The notes beneath the pieces are model-generated. The model searched no databases, was not told the origin of the DNA, and was given only the letters and a program-made list of their open reading frames with translations. The position numbers and the translations under genes were made by a program. Source: Thysanoteuthis rhombus (lineage: Eukaryota > Mollusca > Cephalopoda > Oegopsida > Thysanoteuthidae). Taken from it: 64,000 nt of DNA. Shown here piece after piece: positions 19,894 through 33,600 of this stretch; positions within the stretch are counted from its first letter, which is position 1, and each line of letters starts with the position of its first letter. The stretch is from assembly GCA_963457665.1 (NCBI GenBank), contig OY735211.1, positions 65,656,985-65,720,984 of the forward strand, given 5' to 3'.

Positions 19894-22800
19894 GAAATGC
19901 ATTTTCGGCCAATAGCAGCTATTTCCATCAAATTAGGCTGAATCGAAAAATACATCAAATCCACCCGATCCAATGGTACCGTTGCAATCAGCACGTCAAA
20001 CTACGCCAAAAGTAGCCATAAAATCGATAGGTAAAAATGACATTCAAAAGACAATTGTTGACGGCTCACTTATGTATGTGCTGGAAGTGCCTTCTCAACA
20101 TATAGCGGCTATTTCCTTCAAATTGGGCTGAATCGAAAAATACATCAAATCTACCCGATCCAATGATACCGTTGCAATCGGCACGTCAAACTACGACAGA
20201 AAAAGCCATAAAATCGATAGGGAAAAATGACATTCAAAAGACCATTTTTGACGGCTCACTTATGTATGTGGTAAAAATGAATTTTCAGTCAATATTGACT
20301 ATTTCCAACAAATTGGGCTGAATCAAAAAATACATCAAATCCACCCGATCTAATGGTACTGTTGCAATCAGCACGTCAAAATACGCCAGAAAAAGCCATA
20401 AAATCGATAGGTAAAAATGACATTCAAAAGACCATTTTTGACGGATCACTTATGTATGCAGTAAAAATGCATTTTCGGTCGATATTGACTATTTCCAACA
20501 AATTGGCTGAATCAAAAAATACATCAAATCCACCCGATCTAATGGTACCGTTGCAATCAGCACGTCAAAATACGCCAGAAAAAGCCATAAAATCGATAGG
20601 TAAAAATGACATTCAAAAGACCATTTTTGACGGCTCAATCATGTATGTGCCGGAAGTGCATTTTCGACCAATAGCGGCTATTTCCATCAAATTGGGCTGA
20701 ATCAAAAAATACATCAAATCCACCCGATCCAATGGTACCGTTGCAATCAGCACGTCAATCTACGCCAGAAAAAGCCATAAAATCGATAGGTAAAAATGAC
20801 ATTCAAAAGACCATTTGTGACGGCTCACTTATGTATGCGGTAAAAATGCATTTTTGGTCAATATTGGCTATTTCCATCAAATTGGGCTGAATCGAAAATT
20901 CAACAAATCCACCCGATCCAATGGTACCATTGCAATCAGCACGTCAAACTACGCCAGAAAAAGCCATAAAATCGATAGGTAAAAATGACATTCAAAAGAC
21001 CATTTTTGACGGCTCACTTATGTATGCAGTAAAAATGCATTTTCGGTCAATATTGGCTATTTCCATCAAATTGGGCTGAATCGAAAAATACATCAAATCC
21101 ACCCGATCCAATGGTACCGTTGCAATCAGCACGTCAATCTACGCCAGAAAAAGCCATAAAATCAATAGGTAAAAATGACATTCAAAAGACCATTTTTGAC
21201 GGCTCAATTATGTATGCAGTAAAAATGCATTTTCGGTCGATATTGACTATTTCCAACAAATTGGCTGAATCAAAAAATACATCAAATCCACCCGATCTAA
21301 TGGTACCGTTGCAATAAGCACGTCAAACTACGCCAGAAAAAGCCATAAAATCGATAGGTAAAAATGACATTCAAAAGACCATTTGTGACGGCTCACTTAT
21401 GTATGCGATAAAAATGCATTTTTGGTTAATATTGGCTATTTCCATAAAATTGGGCTGAATCGAAAATACATCAAATCCACCCGATCCAATGGTACCGTTG
21501 CAATCAGCACGTCAATCTACGCCAGAAAAAGCCATAAAATCGATAGGTAAAAATGACATTCAAAAGACCATTTTTGATGGCTCACTTATGTATGTGCCGG
21601 AAGTGTATTCTCGACCAATAGCGGCTATTTTCATCAAATTGGGTTGAATCGAAAAATACATATTATCCACCCGATCCAATGGTACCGTTGCAATCAGCAC
21701 GTCAAACTACGCCAGAAAAAGCCATAAAATCGATAGGTAAAAATGACATTCAAAAGACCATTTTTGACGGCTCACTTATGTAGTCAGTAAAAATGCATTT
21801 TTGGTCAATATTGGCTATTTCCATCAAATTGGGCTGAATCAAAAAATACATCAAATCCACCCGATCCAATGGTACCGTTGCAATCCGCACATCAATCTAC
21901 GCCAGGAAAAGCCATAAAATCGATAGGTAAAAATGACATTCAAAGAACCATTTTTGACAGCTCACTTATGTGTGCAGTAAAAATGCATTTTTGATCGATA
22001 TTGACTATTTCCAACAAATTGGGCTGAATCAAAAAATACATCAAATCCACCCGATCTAATGGTACCGTTGCAATCAGCACGTCAAACTACGCCAGAAAAA
22101 GCCATAAAATTGATAGGTAAAAATGACATTCAAAAGACCATTTTTGACGGCTCAATCATGTATGTGCCTGAATTGCATTTTCGACCAATAGCAGCTATTT
22201 CCATCAAATTGGGCTGAATCAAAAAATACATCAAATCCACCCGATCCAATGGTACCGTTGCAATCAGCACGTCAATCTACGCCAGAAAAAGCCATAAAAT
22301 CGATAGGTAAAAATGACATTCAAAAGACCATTTGTGACGGCTCAATCATGTATGTGCCGGAAGTGCATTTTCGACCAATAGCAGCTATTTCCATCAAATT
22401 GGGCTGAATCGAAAATACATCAAATCCACCCGATCCAATGGTACCGTTGCAATCAGCACGTCAATCTACGACAGAAAAAGCCATAAAATCGATAGGTAAA
22501 AATGACATTCAAAAGACCATTTTTGATGGCTCACTTATGTATGTGCCGGAAATGTATTCTCGACCAATAGCGGCTATTTTAATCAAATTGGGTTGAATCG
22601 AAAAATACATCAAATCCACCCGATCCAATGGTACCGTTGCAATCAGCACGTCAAACTACGCCAGAAAAAGCCATAAAATCGATAGGTAAAAATGACATTC
22701 AAAAGACCATTTTTGACGGCTCACTTATGTAGTCAGTAAAAATGCATTTTTGGTCAATATTGGCTATTTCCATCAAATTGGGCTGAATCAAAAAATACAT

Positions 22801-25800
22801 CAAATCCACCCGATCCAATGGTACCGTTGCAATCCGCACATCAATCTACGCCAGAAAAAGCCATAAAATCGATAGGTAAAAATGACATTCAAAGAACCAT
22901 TTTTGACGGCTCACTTATGTGTGCAGTAAAAATGCATTTTTGATCGATATTGACTATTTCCAACAAATTGGGCTGAATCAAAAAATACATCAAATCCACC
23001 CGATCTAATGGTACCGTTGCAATCAGCACGTCAAACTACGCCAGAAAAAGCCATAAAATTGATAGGTAAAAATGACATTCAAAAGACCATTTTTGACGGC
23101 TCAATCATGTATGTGCCTGAATTGCATTTTCGACCAATAGCAGCTATTTCCATCAAATTGGGCTGAATCAAAAAATACATCAAATCCACCCGATCCAATG
23201 GTACCGTTGCAATCAGCACGTCAATCTACGCCAGAAAAAGCCATAAAATCGATAGGTAAAAATGACATTCAAAAGACCATTTGTGACGGCTCAATCATGT
23301 ATGTGCCGGAAGTGCATTTTCGACCAATAGCAGCTATTTCCATCAAATTGGGCTGAATCGAAAATACATCAAATCCACCCGATCCAATGGTACCGTTGCA
23401 ATCAGCACGTCAATCTACGCCAGAAAAAGCCATAAAATCGATAGGTAAAAATGACATTCAAAAGACCATTTTTGATGGCTCACTTATGTATGTGCCGGAA
23501 ATGTATTCTCGACCAATAGCGGCTATTTTCATCAAATTGGGTTGAATCGAAAAATACATCAAATCCACCCGATCCAATGGTACCGTTGCAATCCGCACAT
23601 CAATCTACGCCAGGAAAAGCCATAAAATCGATAGGTAAAAATGACATTCAAAGAACCATTTTTGACGGCTCACTTATGTAGTCAGTAAAAATGCATTTTT
23701 GGTCAATATTGGCTATTTCCATCAAATTGGGCTGAATCAAAAAATACATCAAATCCACCCAATCCAATGGTACCGTTGCAATCCGCACATCAATCTACGC
23801 CAGGAAAAGCCATAAAATCGATAGGTAAAAATGACATTCAAAGAACCATTTTTGACGGCTCACTTATGTGTGCAGTAAAAATGCATTTTTGATCGATATT
23901 GACTATTTCCAACAAATTGGGCTGAATCAAAAAATACATCAAATCCACCCGATCTAATGGTACCGTTGCAATCAGCACGTCAAACTACGCCAGAAAAAGC
24001 CATAAAATTGATAGGTAAAAATGACATTCAAAAGACCATTTTTGGAGGCTCAATCATGTATGTGCTGGAAGTGCATTCTCGACAAAAAGCGGCTATTTCA
24101 TCAAATTGGGCTGAATCGAAAACTACATCAAATCCACCCAATCCAATGGTACAGTTGCAATCAGCACGTCAAAATACGCCAGAAAAAGCCATAAAATCGA
24201 TAGGGAAAAATGACATTCAAAAGACCATTTTTGACGGCTCACTTATGTATGTGGTAAAAATGAATTTTCAGTCAATATTGACTATTTCCAACAAATTGGG
24301 CTGAATCAAAAAATACATCAAATCCACCCGATCTAATGGTACTGTTGCAATCAGCACGTCAAAATACGCCAGAAAAAGCCATAAAATCGATAGGTAAAAA
24401 TGACATTCAAAAGACCATTTTTGACGGATCACTTATGTATGCAGTAAAAATGCATTTTCGGTCGATATTGACTATTTCCAACAAATTGGCTGAATCAAAA
24501 AATACATCAAATCCACCCGATCTAATGGTACCGTTGCAATCAGCACGTCAAAATACGCCAGAAAAAGCCATAAAATCGATAGGTAAAAATGACATTCAAA
24601 AGACCATTTTTGACGGCTCAATCATGTATGTGCCGGAAGTGCATTTTCGACCAATAGCGGCTATTTCCATCAAATTGGGCTGAATCAAAAAATACATCAA
24701 ATCCACCCGATCCAATGGTACCGTTCCAATCAGCACGTCAATCTACGCCAGAAAAAGCCATAAAATCGATAGGTAAAAATGACATTCAAAAGACCATTTT
24801 TGACGGCTCACTTATGTAGTCAGTAAAAATGCATTGTTGGTCAATATTGGCTATTTCCATCAAATTGGGCTGAATCGAAAATACAACAAATCCACCCGAT
24901 CCAATGGTACCGTTGCAATTAGCACGTCAAACTACGCCAGAAAAAGCCATAAAATCGATAGGTAAAAATGACATTCAAAAGACCATTTTTGACAGCTCAC
25001 TTATGTATGCAGTAAAAATGCATTTCCGGTCAATATTGGCTATTTCCATCAAATTGGGCTGAATCGAAAAATACATCAAATCCACCCGATCCAATGGTAC
25101 CGTTGCAATCAGCACGTCAATCTACGCCAGAAAAAGCCATAAAATCGATAGGTAAAAATGACATTCAAAAGACCATTTTTGACGGCTCAATTATGTATGC
25201 AGTAAAAATGCATTTTCGGTCGATATTGACTATTTCCAACAAATTGGCTGAATCAAAAAATACATCAAATCCACCCGATCTAATGGTACCGTTGAAATGA
25301 GCACGTCAAACTACGCCAGAAAAAGCCATAAAATCGATAGGTAAAAATGACATTCAAAAGACCATTTGTGACGGCTCACTTATGTATGCGATAAAAATGC
25401 ATTTTTGGTTAATATTGGCTATTTCCATAAAATTGGGCTGAATCGAAAATACATCAAATCCACCTGATCCAATGGTACCGTTGCAATCAGCACGTCAATC
25501 TACGCCAGAAAAAGCCATAAAATCGATAGGTAAAAATGACATTCAAAAGACCATTTTTGACGGCTCAATCATGTATGTGCCGGAAGTGCATTTTTGACCA
25601 ATAGCAGCTATTTCCATCAAATTGGGCTGAATAAAAAATACATCAAATCCACCCGATCCAATGGTACCGTTGCAATCAGCACGTCAATCTACGCCAGAAA
25701 AAGCCATAAAATCGATAGGTAAAAATGACATTCAAAAGACCATTTGTGACAGCTCAATCATGTATGTGCCGGAAGTGCATTTTCGACCAATAGCAGCTAT

Positions 25801-27640
25801 TTCCATCAAATTGGGCTGAATCGAAAATACATCAAATCCACCCGATCCAATGGTACCGTTGCAATCAGCACGTCAATCTACGCCAGAAAAAGCCATAAAA
25901 TCGATAGGTAAAAATGACATTCAAAAGACCATTTTTGATGGCTCACTTATGTATGTGCCGGAAGTGTATTCTCGACCAATAGCGGCTATTTTCATCAAAT
26001 TGGGTTGAATCGAAAAATACATCAAATCCACCCGATCCAATGGTACCGTTGCAATCAGCACGTCAAACTACGCCAGAAAAAGCCATAAAATCGATAGGTA
26101 AAAATGACATTCAAAAGACCATTTTTGACGGCTCACTTATGTAGTCAGTAAAAATGCATTTTTGGTCAATATTGGCTATTTCCATCAAATTGGGCTGAAT
26201 CAAAAAATACATCAAATCCACCCGATCCAATGGTACCGTTGCAATCTGCACATCAATCTACGCCAGAAAAAGCCATAAAATCGATAGGTAAAAATGACAT
26301 TCAAAGAACCATTTTTGACGGCTCACTTATGTGTGCAGTAAAAATGCATTTTTGATCGATATTGACTATTTCCAACAAATTGGGCTGAATCAAAAAATAC
26401 ATCAAATCCACCCGATCTAATGGTGCCGTTGCAATCAGCACGTCAAACTACGCCAGAAAAAGCCATAAAATTGATAGGTAAAAATGACATTCAAAAGACC
26501 ATTTTTGAAGGCTCAATCATGTATGTGCTGGAAGTGCATTCTCGACAAAAAGCGGCTATTTAATCAAATTGGGCTGAATCGAAAAATACATCAAATCCAC
26601 CCGATCCAATGGTACAGTTGCAATCAGCACGTCAAAATACGCCAGAAAAAGCCATAAAATCGATAGAAAAAATGACATTCAAATGACCATTTTTGACGGC
26701 TCACTTATGTATGCGGTAAAAATGCATTTTTGGTCAATATTGGCTATTTCCATCAAATTGGGCTGAATCGAAAAATACATCAAATCCACCCGATCTAATG
26801 GTACCGTTGCGATTAGCACGTCAAACTACGCCAGAAAATGCCATAAAATCGATAGGTAAAAATGACATTCAAAAGACCATTTTTGACGGCTCACTTATGT
26901 ATGCGGTAAAAATGCATTTTCGGTCAATATTGGCTATTCTCATCAAATTGGGCTGAATCGAAAAATACATCAAATCTACCCGATCCAATGGTACCGTTGC
27001 AATCAGCACGTCAAACTACGCCAGAAAAAGCCATAAAATCGATAGGTAAAAATGACATTCAAAAGACCATTTTTGACGGCTCACTTATGTAGTCAGTAAA
27101 AATGCATTTTTGGTCAATATTGGCTATTTCCATCAAATTGGGCTGAATCAAAAAATACATCAAATCCACCCGATCCAATGGTACCGTTGCAATCCGCACA
27201 TCAATCTACGCCAGAAAAAGCCATAAAATCGATAAGTAAAAATGACATTCAAAAGACCATTTTTGACGGCTCACTTATGTGTGCAGTAAAAATGCATTTT
27301 TGATCGATATTGACTATTTCCAACAAATTGGGCTGAATCAAAAAATACATCAAATCCACCCGATCTAATGGTGCCGTTGCAATCAGCACGTCAAACTACG
27401 CCAGAAAAAGCCATAAAATTGATAGGTAAAAATGACATTCAAAAGACCATTTTTGAAGGCTCAATCATGTATGTGCTGGAAGTGCATTCTCGACAAAAAG
27501 CGGCTATTTAATCAAATTGGGCTGAATCGAAAAATACATCAAATCCACCCGATCCAATGGTACAGTTGCAATCAGCACGTCAAAATACGCCAGAAAAAGC
27601 CATAAAATCGATAGGGAAAAATGACATTCAAATGACCATT
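19894..27640 (+). repeat. Array sector 1: distinct monomer subfamily
   Basis: This sector is marked by variants rare elsewhere: AATCAAAAAATACATC, GATCTAATGG, CGTCAATCTACGCC, GGCTCAATCATGTATGTGCC, and TATGTAGTCAGTAAAAATG. A block from about 20211 to 21500 recurs near-identically at 24194-25480 (offset 3983 bp, 21 monomers minus 7 bp). From about 27640 onward, type-B monomers with CGGCTATTTTCATC become common. Confidence 0.85.
21580..24050 (+). repeat. Five-monomer higher-order repeat, period about 949 bp
   Basis: The sequence of variant blocks GTGCCGGAAGTGTATTCTCG, TAGTCAGTAAAAATGC, TGTGCAGTAAAAATGC, TGCCTGAATTGCATTTTCG, TGCCGGAAGTGCATTTTCG appears in order. It starts near 21594, 22541 and 23490 (the last copy is incomplete), with shorter versions near 25953 and 27093. 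The TGCCTGAATTGC marker at about 22160 and 23109 gives a 949-bp period. Confidence 0.88.
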
Positions 27641-30600
27641 TTTGACGGCTCACTTATGTGTGTGCTGGGAGTGCCTTCTCAACCAATAGCGGCTATTTTC
27701 ATCAAATTGAGCTGAATCGAAAAATACATCAAATCCACCCGATCCAATGGTACCGTTGCAATCAGCACGTCAAACTACGCCAGAAAAAGCCAGAAAATCG
27801 ATAGGTAAAAATGACATTCAAAAGACCATTTTTGACGGCTCACTTATGTATGTGCTGGAAGTGACTTCTCGACCAATAGCGGCTATTTTCATCAAATTGG
27901 GCTGAATCGAAAAATACATCAAATCCACCCAATCCAATTGTACCGTTGCAATAAGCACGTCAAACTACGCCAGAAAAAGCCATAAAATCGATAGGTAAAA
28001 ATGACATTCAAAAGACCATTTGTGACGGCTCACTTATGTATGTGCTGGAAGTGCCTTCTCGACCAATAGCGGCTATTTTCATCAAATTCGGCTTAATCGA
28101 AAAATACATGATATCTACTCGATCCAATGGTACCGTTGCAATCAGCACGTCAAACTACGCCAGAAAAAACCATAAAAGCGATAGGTAAAAATGACATTCA
28201 AAAGACCATTTCTGACAGCTCACTCATGTATGCGGTAAAAATGCCTTTTTGGTCAATATTGGCTATTTCCATCAAATTGGGTTGAATCGAAGAATACATC
28301 AAATCCACCCGATCCAATGGTACCGTTGCAATCGGCTCGTCAAACTACGCCAGAAGAAGCCATAAAATCGATAGGTAAAAATGACATTCAAAAGACCATT
28401 TTTGACGGATCACTTATGTGTGCAGTAGAAATGCATTTTTGGTCAATATTGGCTATTTCCATCAAATTGGGCTGAATCGAAAAATACATCAAATCCACCC
28501 GATCCAATGGTACCGTTGCAATCAGCATGTCAAACTACGCCAGAAAAAGCCATAAAATCGATAGGTAAAAATGACATTCAAAAGACCATTTTTGACGGCT
28601 CACTTATGTATGTGCTGGAAGTGCCTTCTCGACCAATAGCGGCTATTTTCATCAAATTGGGCTGAATCGAAAAATACATCAAATCCACCCGATCCAATGG
28701 TACCGTTGCAATCAGCACGTCAAACTACGCCAGAAAAAGCGTTAAAATCGATAGGTAAAAATGACATTCAAAAGATCATTTGTGACGGCTCACTTATGTA
28801 TGTGCTGGAAGTGCTTTCTCGACCAATAGCGGCTATTTTCATCAAATTTGACTGAATCGAAAAATACATCAAATCCATCCGATCCAATGGTACCGTTGTA
28901 ATCAGTACGTCAATCTACGCCAGAAAAAGCCATAAAATCGATATGTAAAAATGACATTCAAAAGACCATTTTTGACGGCTCACTTATGTATGAGCTGGAA
29001 GTGCCTTCTCGACCAATAGCGGCTATTTTAATCAAATTGGGCTGAATCGAAAAATACATCAAATCCACCCGATCCAATAATACCGTTGCAATCAGCACGT
29101 CAAACTACGCCAGAAAAAGCCATAAAATCGATGGGTAAAAATGACATTCAAAAGACCATTTTTGACGGCTCACTTATATATGCAGTGAAAATGCATTTTC
29201 AGTCAATATTGGCTATTTCCATCAAATTGGGCTGAATTGAAAAATACATCAAATCCACCCGATCCAATGGTACCGTTGCAATCAGCACGTCAAACTACAC
29301 CAGAAAAAGCCATAAAATCGATAGATAAAAAAAAATGACATTCAAAAGACCATTTTTGACGGCTCACTTATGTATGTGCTGGAAGTGCCTTCTCGACCAA
29401 TAGCAGCTATTTTCATCAAATTTGACTGAATCGAAAAATACATCAAATCCACCCGATCCAATGGTACCGTTGCAATCAGCACGTCAAACAACGCCAAAAA
29501 AAGCCATAAAATCGATAGGTAAAAATGACATTCAAAAGACCATTTGTGACGGCTCACTTATGTATGTGCTGGAAGTGCCTTCTCGACCAATAGCGGCTAT
29601 TTTCATCAAATTGGGCTGAATCGAAAAATACATCAAATCCACCCGATCCAATGGTACTATTGCACTCAGCACGTCAAACTACGCCAGAAAAAGCCATAAA
29701 ATCGATAGGTAAAAATGACATTCAAAAGACCATTTTTGACAGCTCACTTATGTATGCGGTAAAAATGCATTTCCGGTCAATATTGGCTATTTCCATCAAA
29801 TTGGGCTGAATCGAAAAATACATCAAATCCACCCTATCCAATGGTACCGTTGCAATCAGCACGTCAAACTACGCCAGAAAAAGCCATAAAATCGATAGGT
29901 CAAAATTACATTCAAAAGACCATTTGTGACGGCTCACTTATGTATGCGGTAAAAATGCATTTTTGGTCAATATTGGCTATTTTCATCAAATTGGGCTGAA
30001 TCGAAAAATACATCAAATCCACCCGATCCAATGGTACCGTTGCAATCAGCACGTCAAACTACGCCAGAAAAAGCCATAAAATCGACAGGTAAAAATGTTA
30101 TTCAAGAGACCATTTGTGACAGCTCACTTATGTATGTGCTGGAAGTGCCTTCTCGACGAATAGCGGTTATTTTCATCAAATTAGGCTGAATCGAAAAATA
30201 CATCAAATCCAACCGATCCAACGGTACCGTTGCAATCAGCACGTCAAACTACGCCAGAAAAAGCCATAAAATCGATAGGTAAAAATGACATTCAAAAGAC
30301 CATTTTTGAGGGCTTACTGATGTGTGCGGTGAAAATGCATTTTCGGTCAATATTGGCTATTTCCATCAAATTGGGCTTAATCAAAAAATACATCAAATCC
30401 ACCCGATCCAATGGTACCGTTGCAATCAGCACGTCAAACTACGCCAGAAAAAGCCATAAAATCGATTGGTAAAAATGACATTCAAAAGACCATTTTTGAC
30501 GGCTCACTTATGTATGCGGTAAAAATGCATTTCCGGTCAATATTGGCTATTTCCATCAAATTGGGTTGAATCGAAAAATACATCAAATCCACCCGATCCA

Positions 30601-33600
30601 ATGGTACCGTTGCAATCAGCACGTCAAACTACGCCAGAAAAAGCCATAAAATCGATAGGTAAAAATGACATTCAAAAGACCATTTGTGACGGCTCACTTA
30701 TGTATGTGCTGGAAGTGCCTTCTTGACCAATAGCAGCTATTTTCATCAAATTGGGCTGAATCGAAAAATACATCAAATCCACCCGATCCAATGGTACCGT
30801 TGCAATCAGCACGTAAAACTACGCCAGAAAAAGACATAAAATCGATAGGTAAAAATGACATTCAAAAGACCATTTGTGACGGCTCACTTATATATGCGGT
30901 AAAATGCATTTTCAGTCAATATTGGCTATTTCCATCAAATTGGGCTGAATCGAAAAATACATCAAATCCACCCGATCCAATGGTACCGTTGCAATCAGCA
31001 CGTCAAACTACGCCAGAAAAGCCATAAAATCGATAGGTAAAAATGACATTCAAAAGACCATTGGGAAGGGTCATTTATGCGTGCGGTAAAAATGCATTTT
31101 CGGTCAATATTGGCTATTTCCATCAAATTCGGCTGAATCAAAAAATACATCAAATCCATCCGGTCCAATGGTACTGTTGCAATCAGCACGTCAAACTACG
31201 CCAGAAAAAGCCAAAAAATCGACAGGTAAAAATGACATTCAAAAGACCATTTTTGACGGCTCACTTATATATGCGGTAAAAATGCATTTTCAGTCAATAT
31301 TGGCTATTTCCATCAAATTGGGCTTAATCGAAAAAATACATCAATCCATCCAATCCAATGGTACCGTTGCAATCAGCACGTTAAACTACCTCAGAAAAAG
31401 CCAAAAAATCGATAGGTAAAAATGACATTCAAAAGACCATTTTTGACGGCTCACTTATGTATGTGCTGGAAGTGCCTTCTTGACCAATAGTGGCTATTTT
31501 CATCAAATTCGGCTGAATCGAAAATTACATCAAATCCACCCGATCCAATGGTTCCGTTGCAATCAGCACGTCAAACTACGCCAGAAAAAGCCATAAAATC
31601 GATAGGTAAAAATGACATTCAAAAGACCATTCGTGACAGCTCACTTATGTATGCGGTAAAAATGCATTTTCGGTCAATATTAGCTACTTCCATCAAATTG
31701 GGCTGAATTGAAAAATACATCAAATCCACCCGATCCAATGGTACCGTTGCAATCAGCACGTCAAACTACGCCAGAAGAAGCCATAAAATCGATAGGTAAA
31801 AATGACATTCAAAAGACCATTTTTGACGGCTCACTTATGTGTGCAGTAGAAATGCATTTTTGGTCAATATTGGCTATTTCCATCAAATTGGGCTGAATCG
31901 AAAATTACATCAAATCCACCCGATCCAATAGTACCGTTGCAATCAGCACGTCAAACTACGCCAGAAAAAGCCATAAAATCGATAGGTAAAAATGACATTC
32001 AAAAGACCATTTTTGACGGCTCACTTATGTATGTGCTGGAAGTGCCTTCTCGACCAATAGCGGCTATTTTCATCAAATTGGGCTGAATCGAAAAATACAT
32101 CAAATCCACCCGATCCAATGGTACCGTTGCAATCAGCACGTCAAACTACGCCAGAAAAAGCCATAAAATTGATAGGTAAAAATGACATTCAAAAGACCAT
32201 TTTTGACGGCTCACTTATGTATGCGGTAAAAATGCATTTTCGGTCAATATTGGCTATTTCAATCAAATTGGGTTGAATCGAAAAATACATCAAATCCACC
32301 CGATCCAATGGTACCGTTGCAATCGGCTCGTCAAACTAAGCCAGAAAAAGCCATGAAATCGATGGGTAAAAATGACATTCAAAAGACCATTTTTGACGGC
32401 TCACTTATGTATGCAGTAAAAATGCATTTTCGGTCGATATTGACTATTTCCAACAAATTGGGCTGAATCAAAAAAAAAATCAAATCCACCCGATCTAATG
32501 GTACCGTTGAATCAGCACGTCAAACTACGCCAGAAAAAGCCATAAAATTGATAGGTAAAAATGACATTCAAAAGACCATTTTTGACGGCTCAATCATGTA
32601 TGTGCTGGAAGTGCATTCTCGACAAAAAGTGGCTATTTCATCAAATTGGGCTGAATCGAAAAATACATCAAATCCACCCGATCCAATGGTACAGTTGCAA
32701 TCGGCACGTCAAACTACGCCAGAAAAAGCCATAAAATCGATAGGGAAAAATGACATTCAAATGACCATTTTTGACGGCTCACTTATGTATGCAGTAAAAA
32801 TGCATTTTCGGTCAATATTGGCTATTTCCATCAAATTGGGCTGAATCGAAAAATACATCAAATCCACCCGATCCAATGGTACCATTGCAATCAGCACGTC
32901 AAACTACGCCAGAAAAAGCCATAAATTCGATAGGTAAAAATGACATTCAAAAGACCATTTTTGACGGCTCACTTATGTATGTGCTGGAAGTGCCTTCTCG
33001 ACCAATAGCGGCTATTTTCATCAAATTCGGCTGAATCGAAAAATACATCAAATCCACCCGATCCAATGATACCGTTGCAATCAGCACGTCAAACTACGCC
33101 AGAAAAAGCCATAAAATCGATAGGTAAAAATGACATTCAAAAGACCATTTTTGAGGGCGTACTGATGTGTGCGGTGAAAATGCATTTTCGGTCAATATTG
33201 GCTATTTCCATCAAATTGGGCTGAATCGAAAAAATACATCAAATCCACCCTATCCAATGGTACCGTTGCAATCAGCACGTCAAACTACGCCAGAAAAAGC
33301 CATAAAATCGATTGGTAAAAATGACATTCAAAAGACCATTTTTGACGGCTCACTCATGTGTGTGCTGGGAGTGCCTTCTCAACCAATAGCGGCTATTTTC
33401 ATCAAATTGAGCTGTATCGAATAATACATCAAATCCACCCGATCCAATGGTACCGTTGCAATCAGCACGTCAAACTACGCCAGAAAAAGCCATAAAATCG
33501 ATAGGTAAAAATGACATTCAAAAGACCATTTTTGACGGCTCACTTATGTATGTGCTGGAAGTGCCTTCTTGACCAATAGCGGCTATTTTCACCAAATTGG

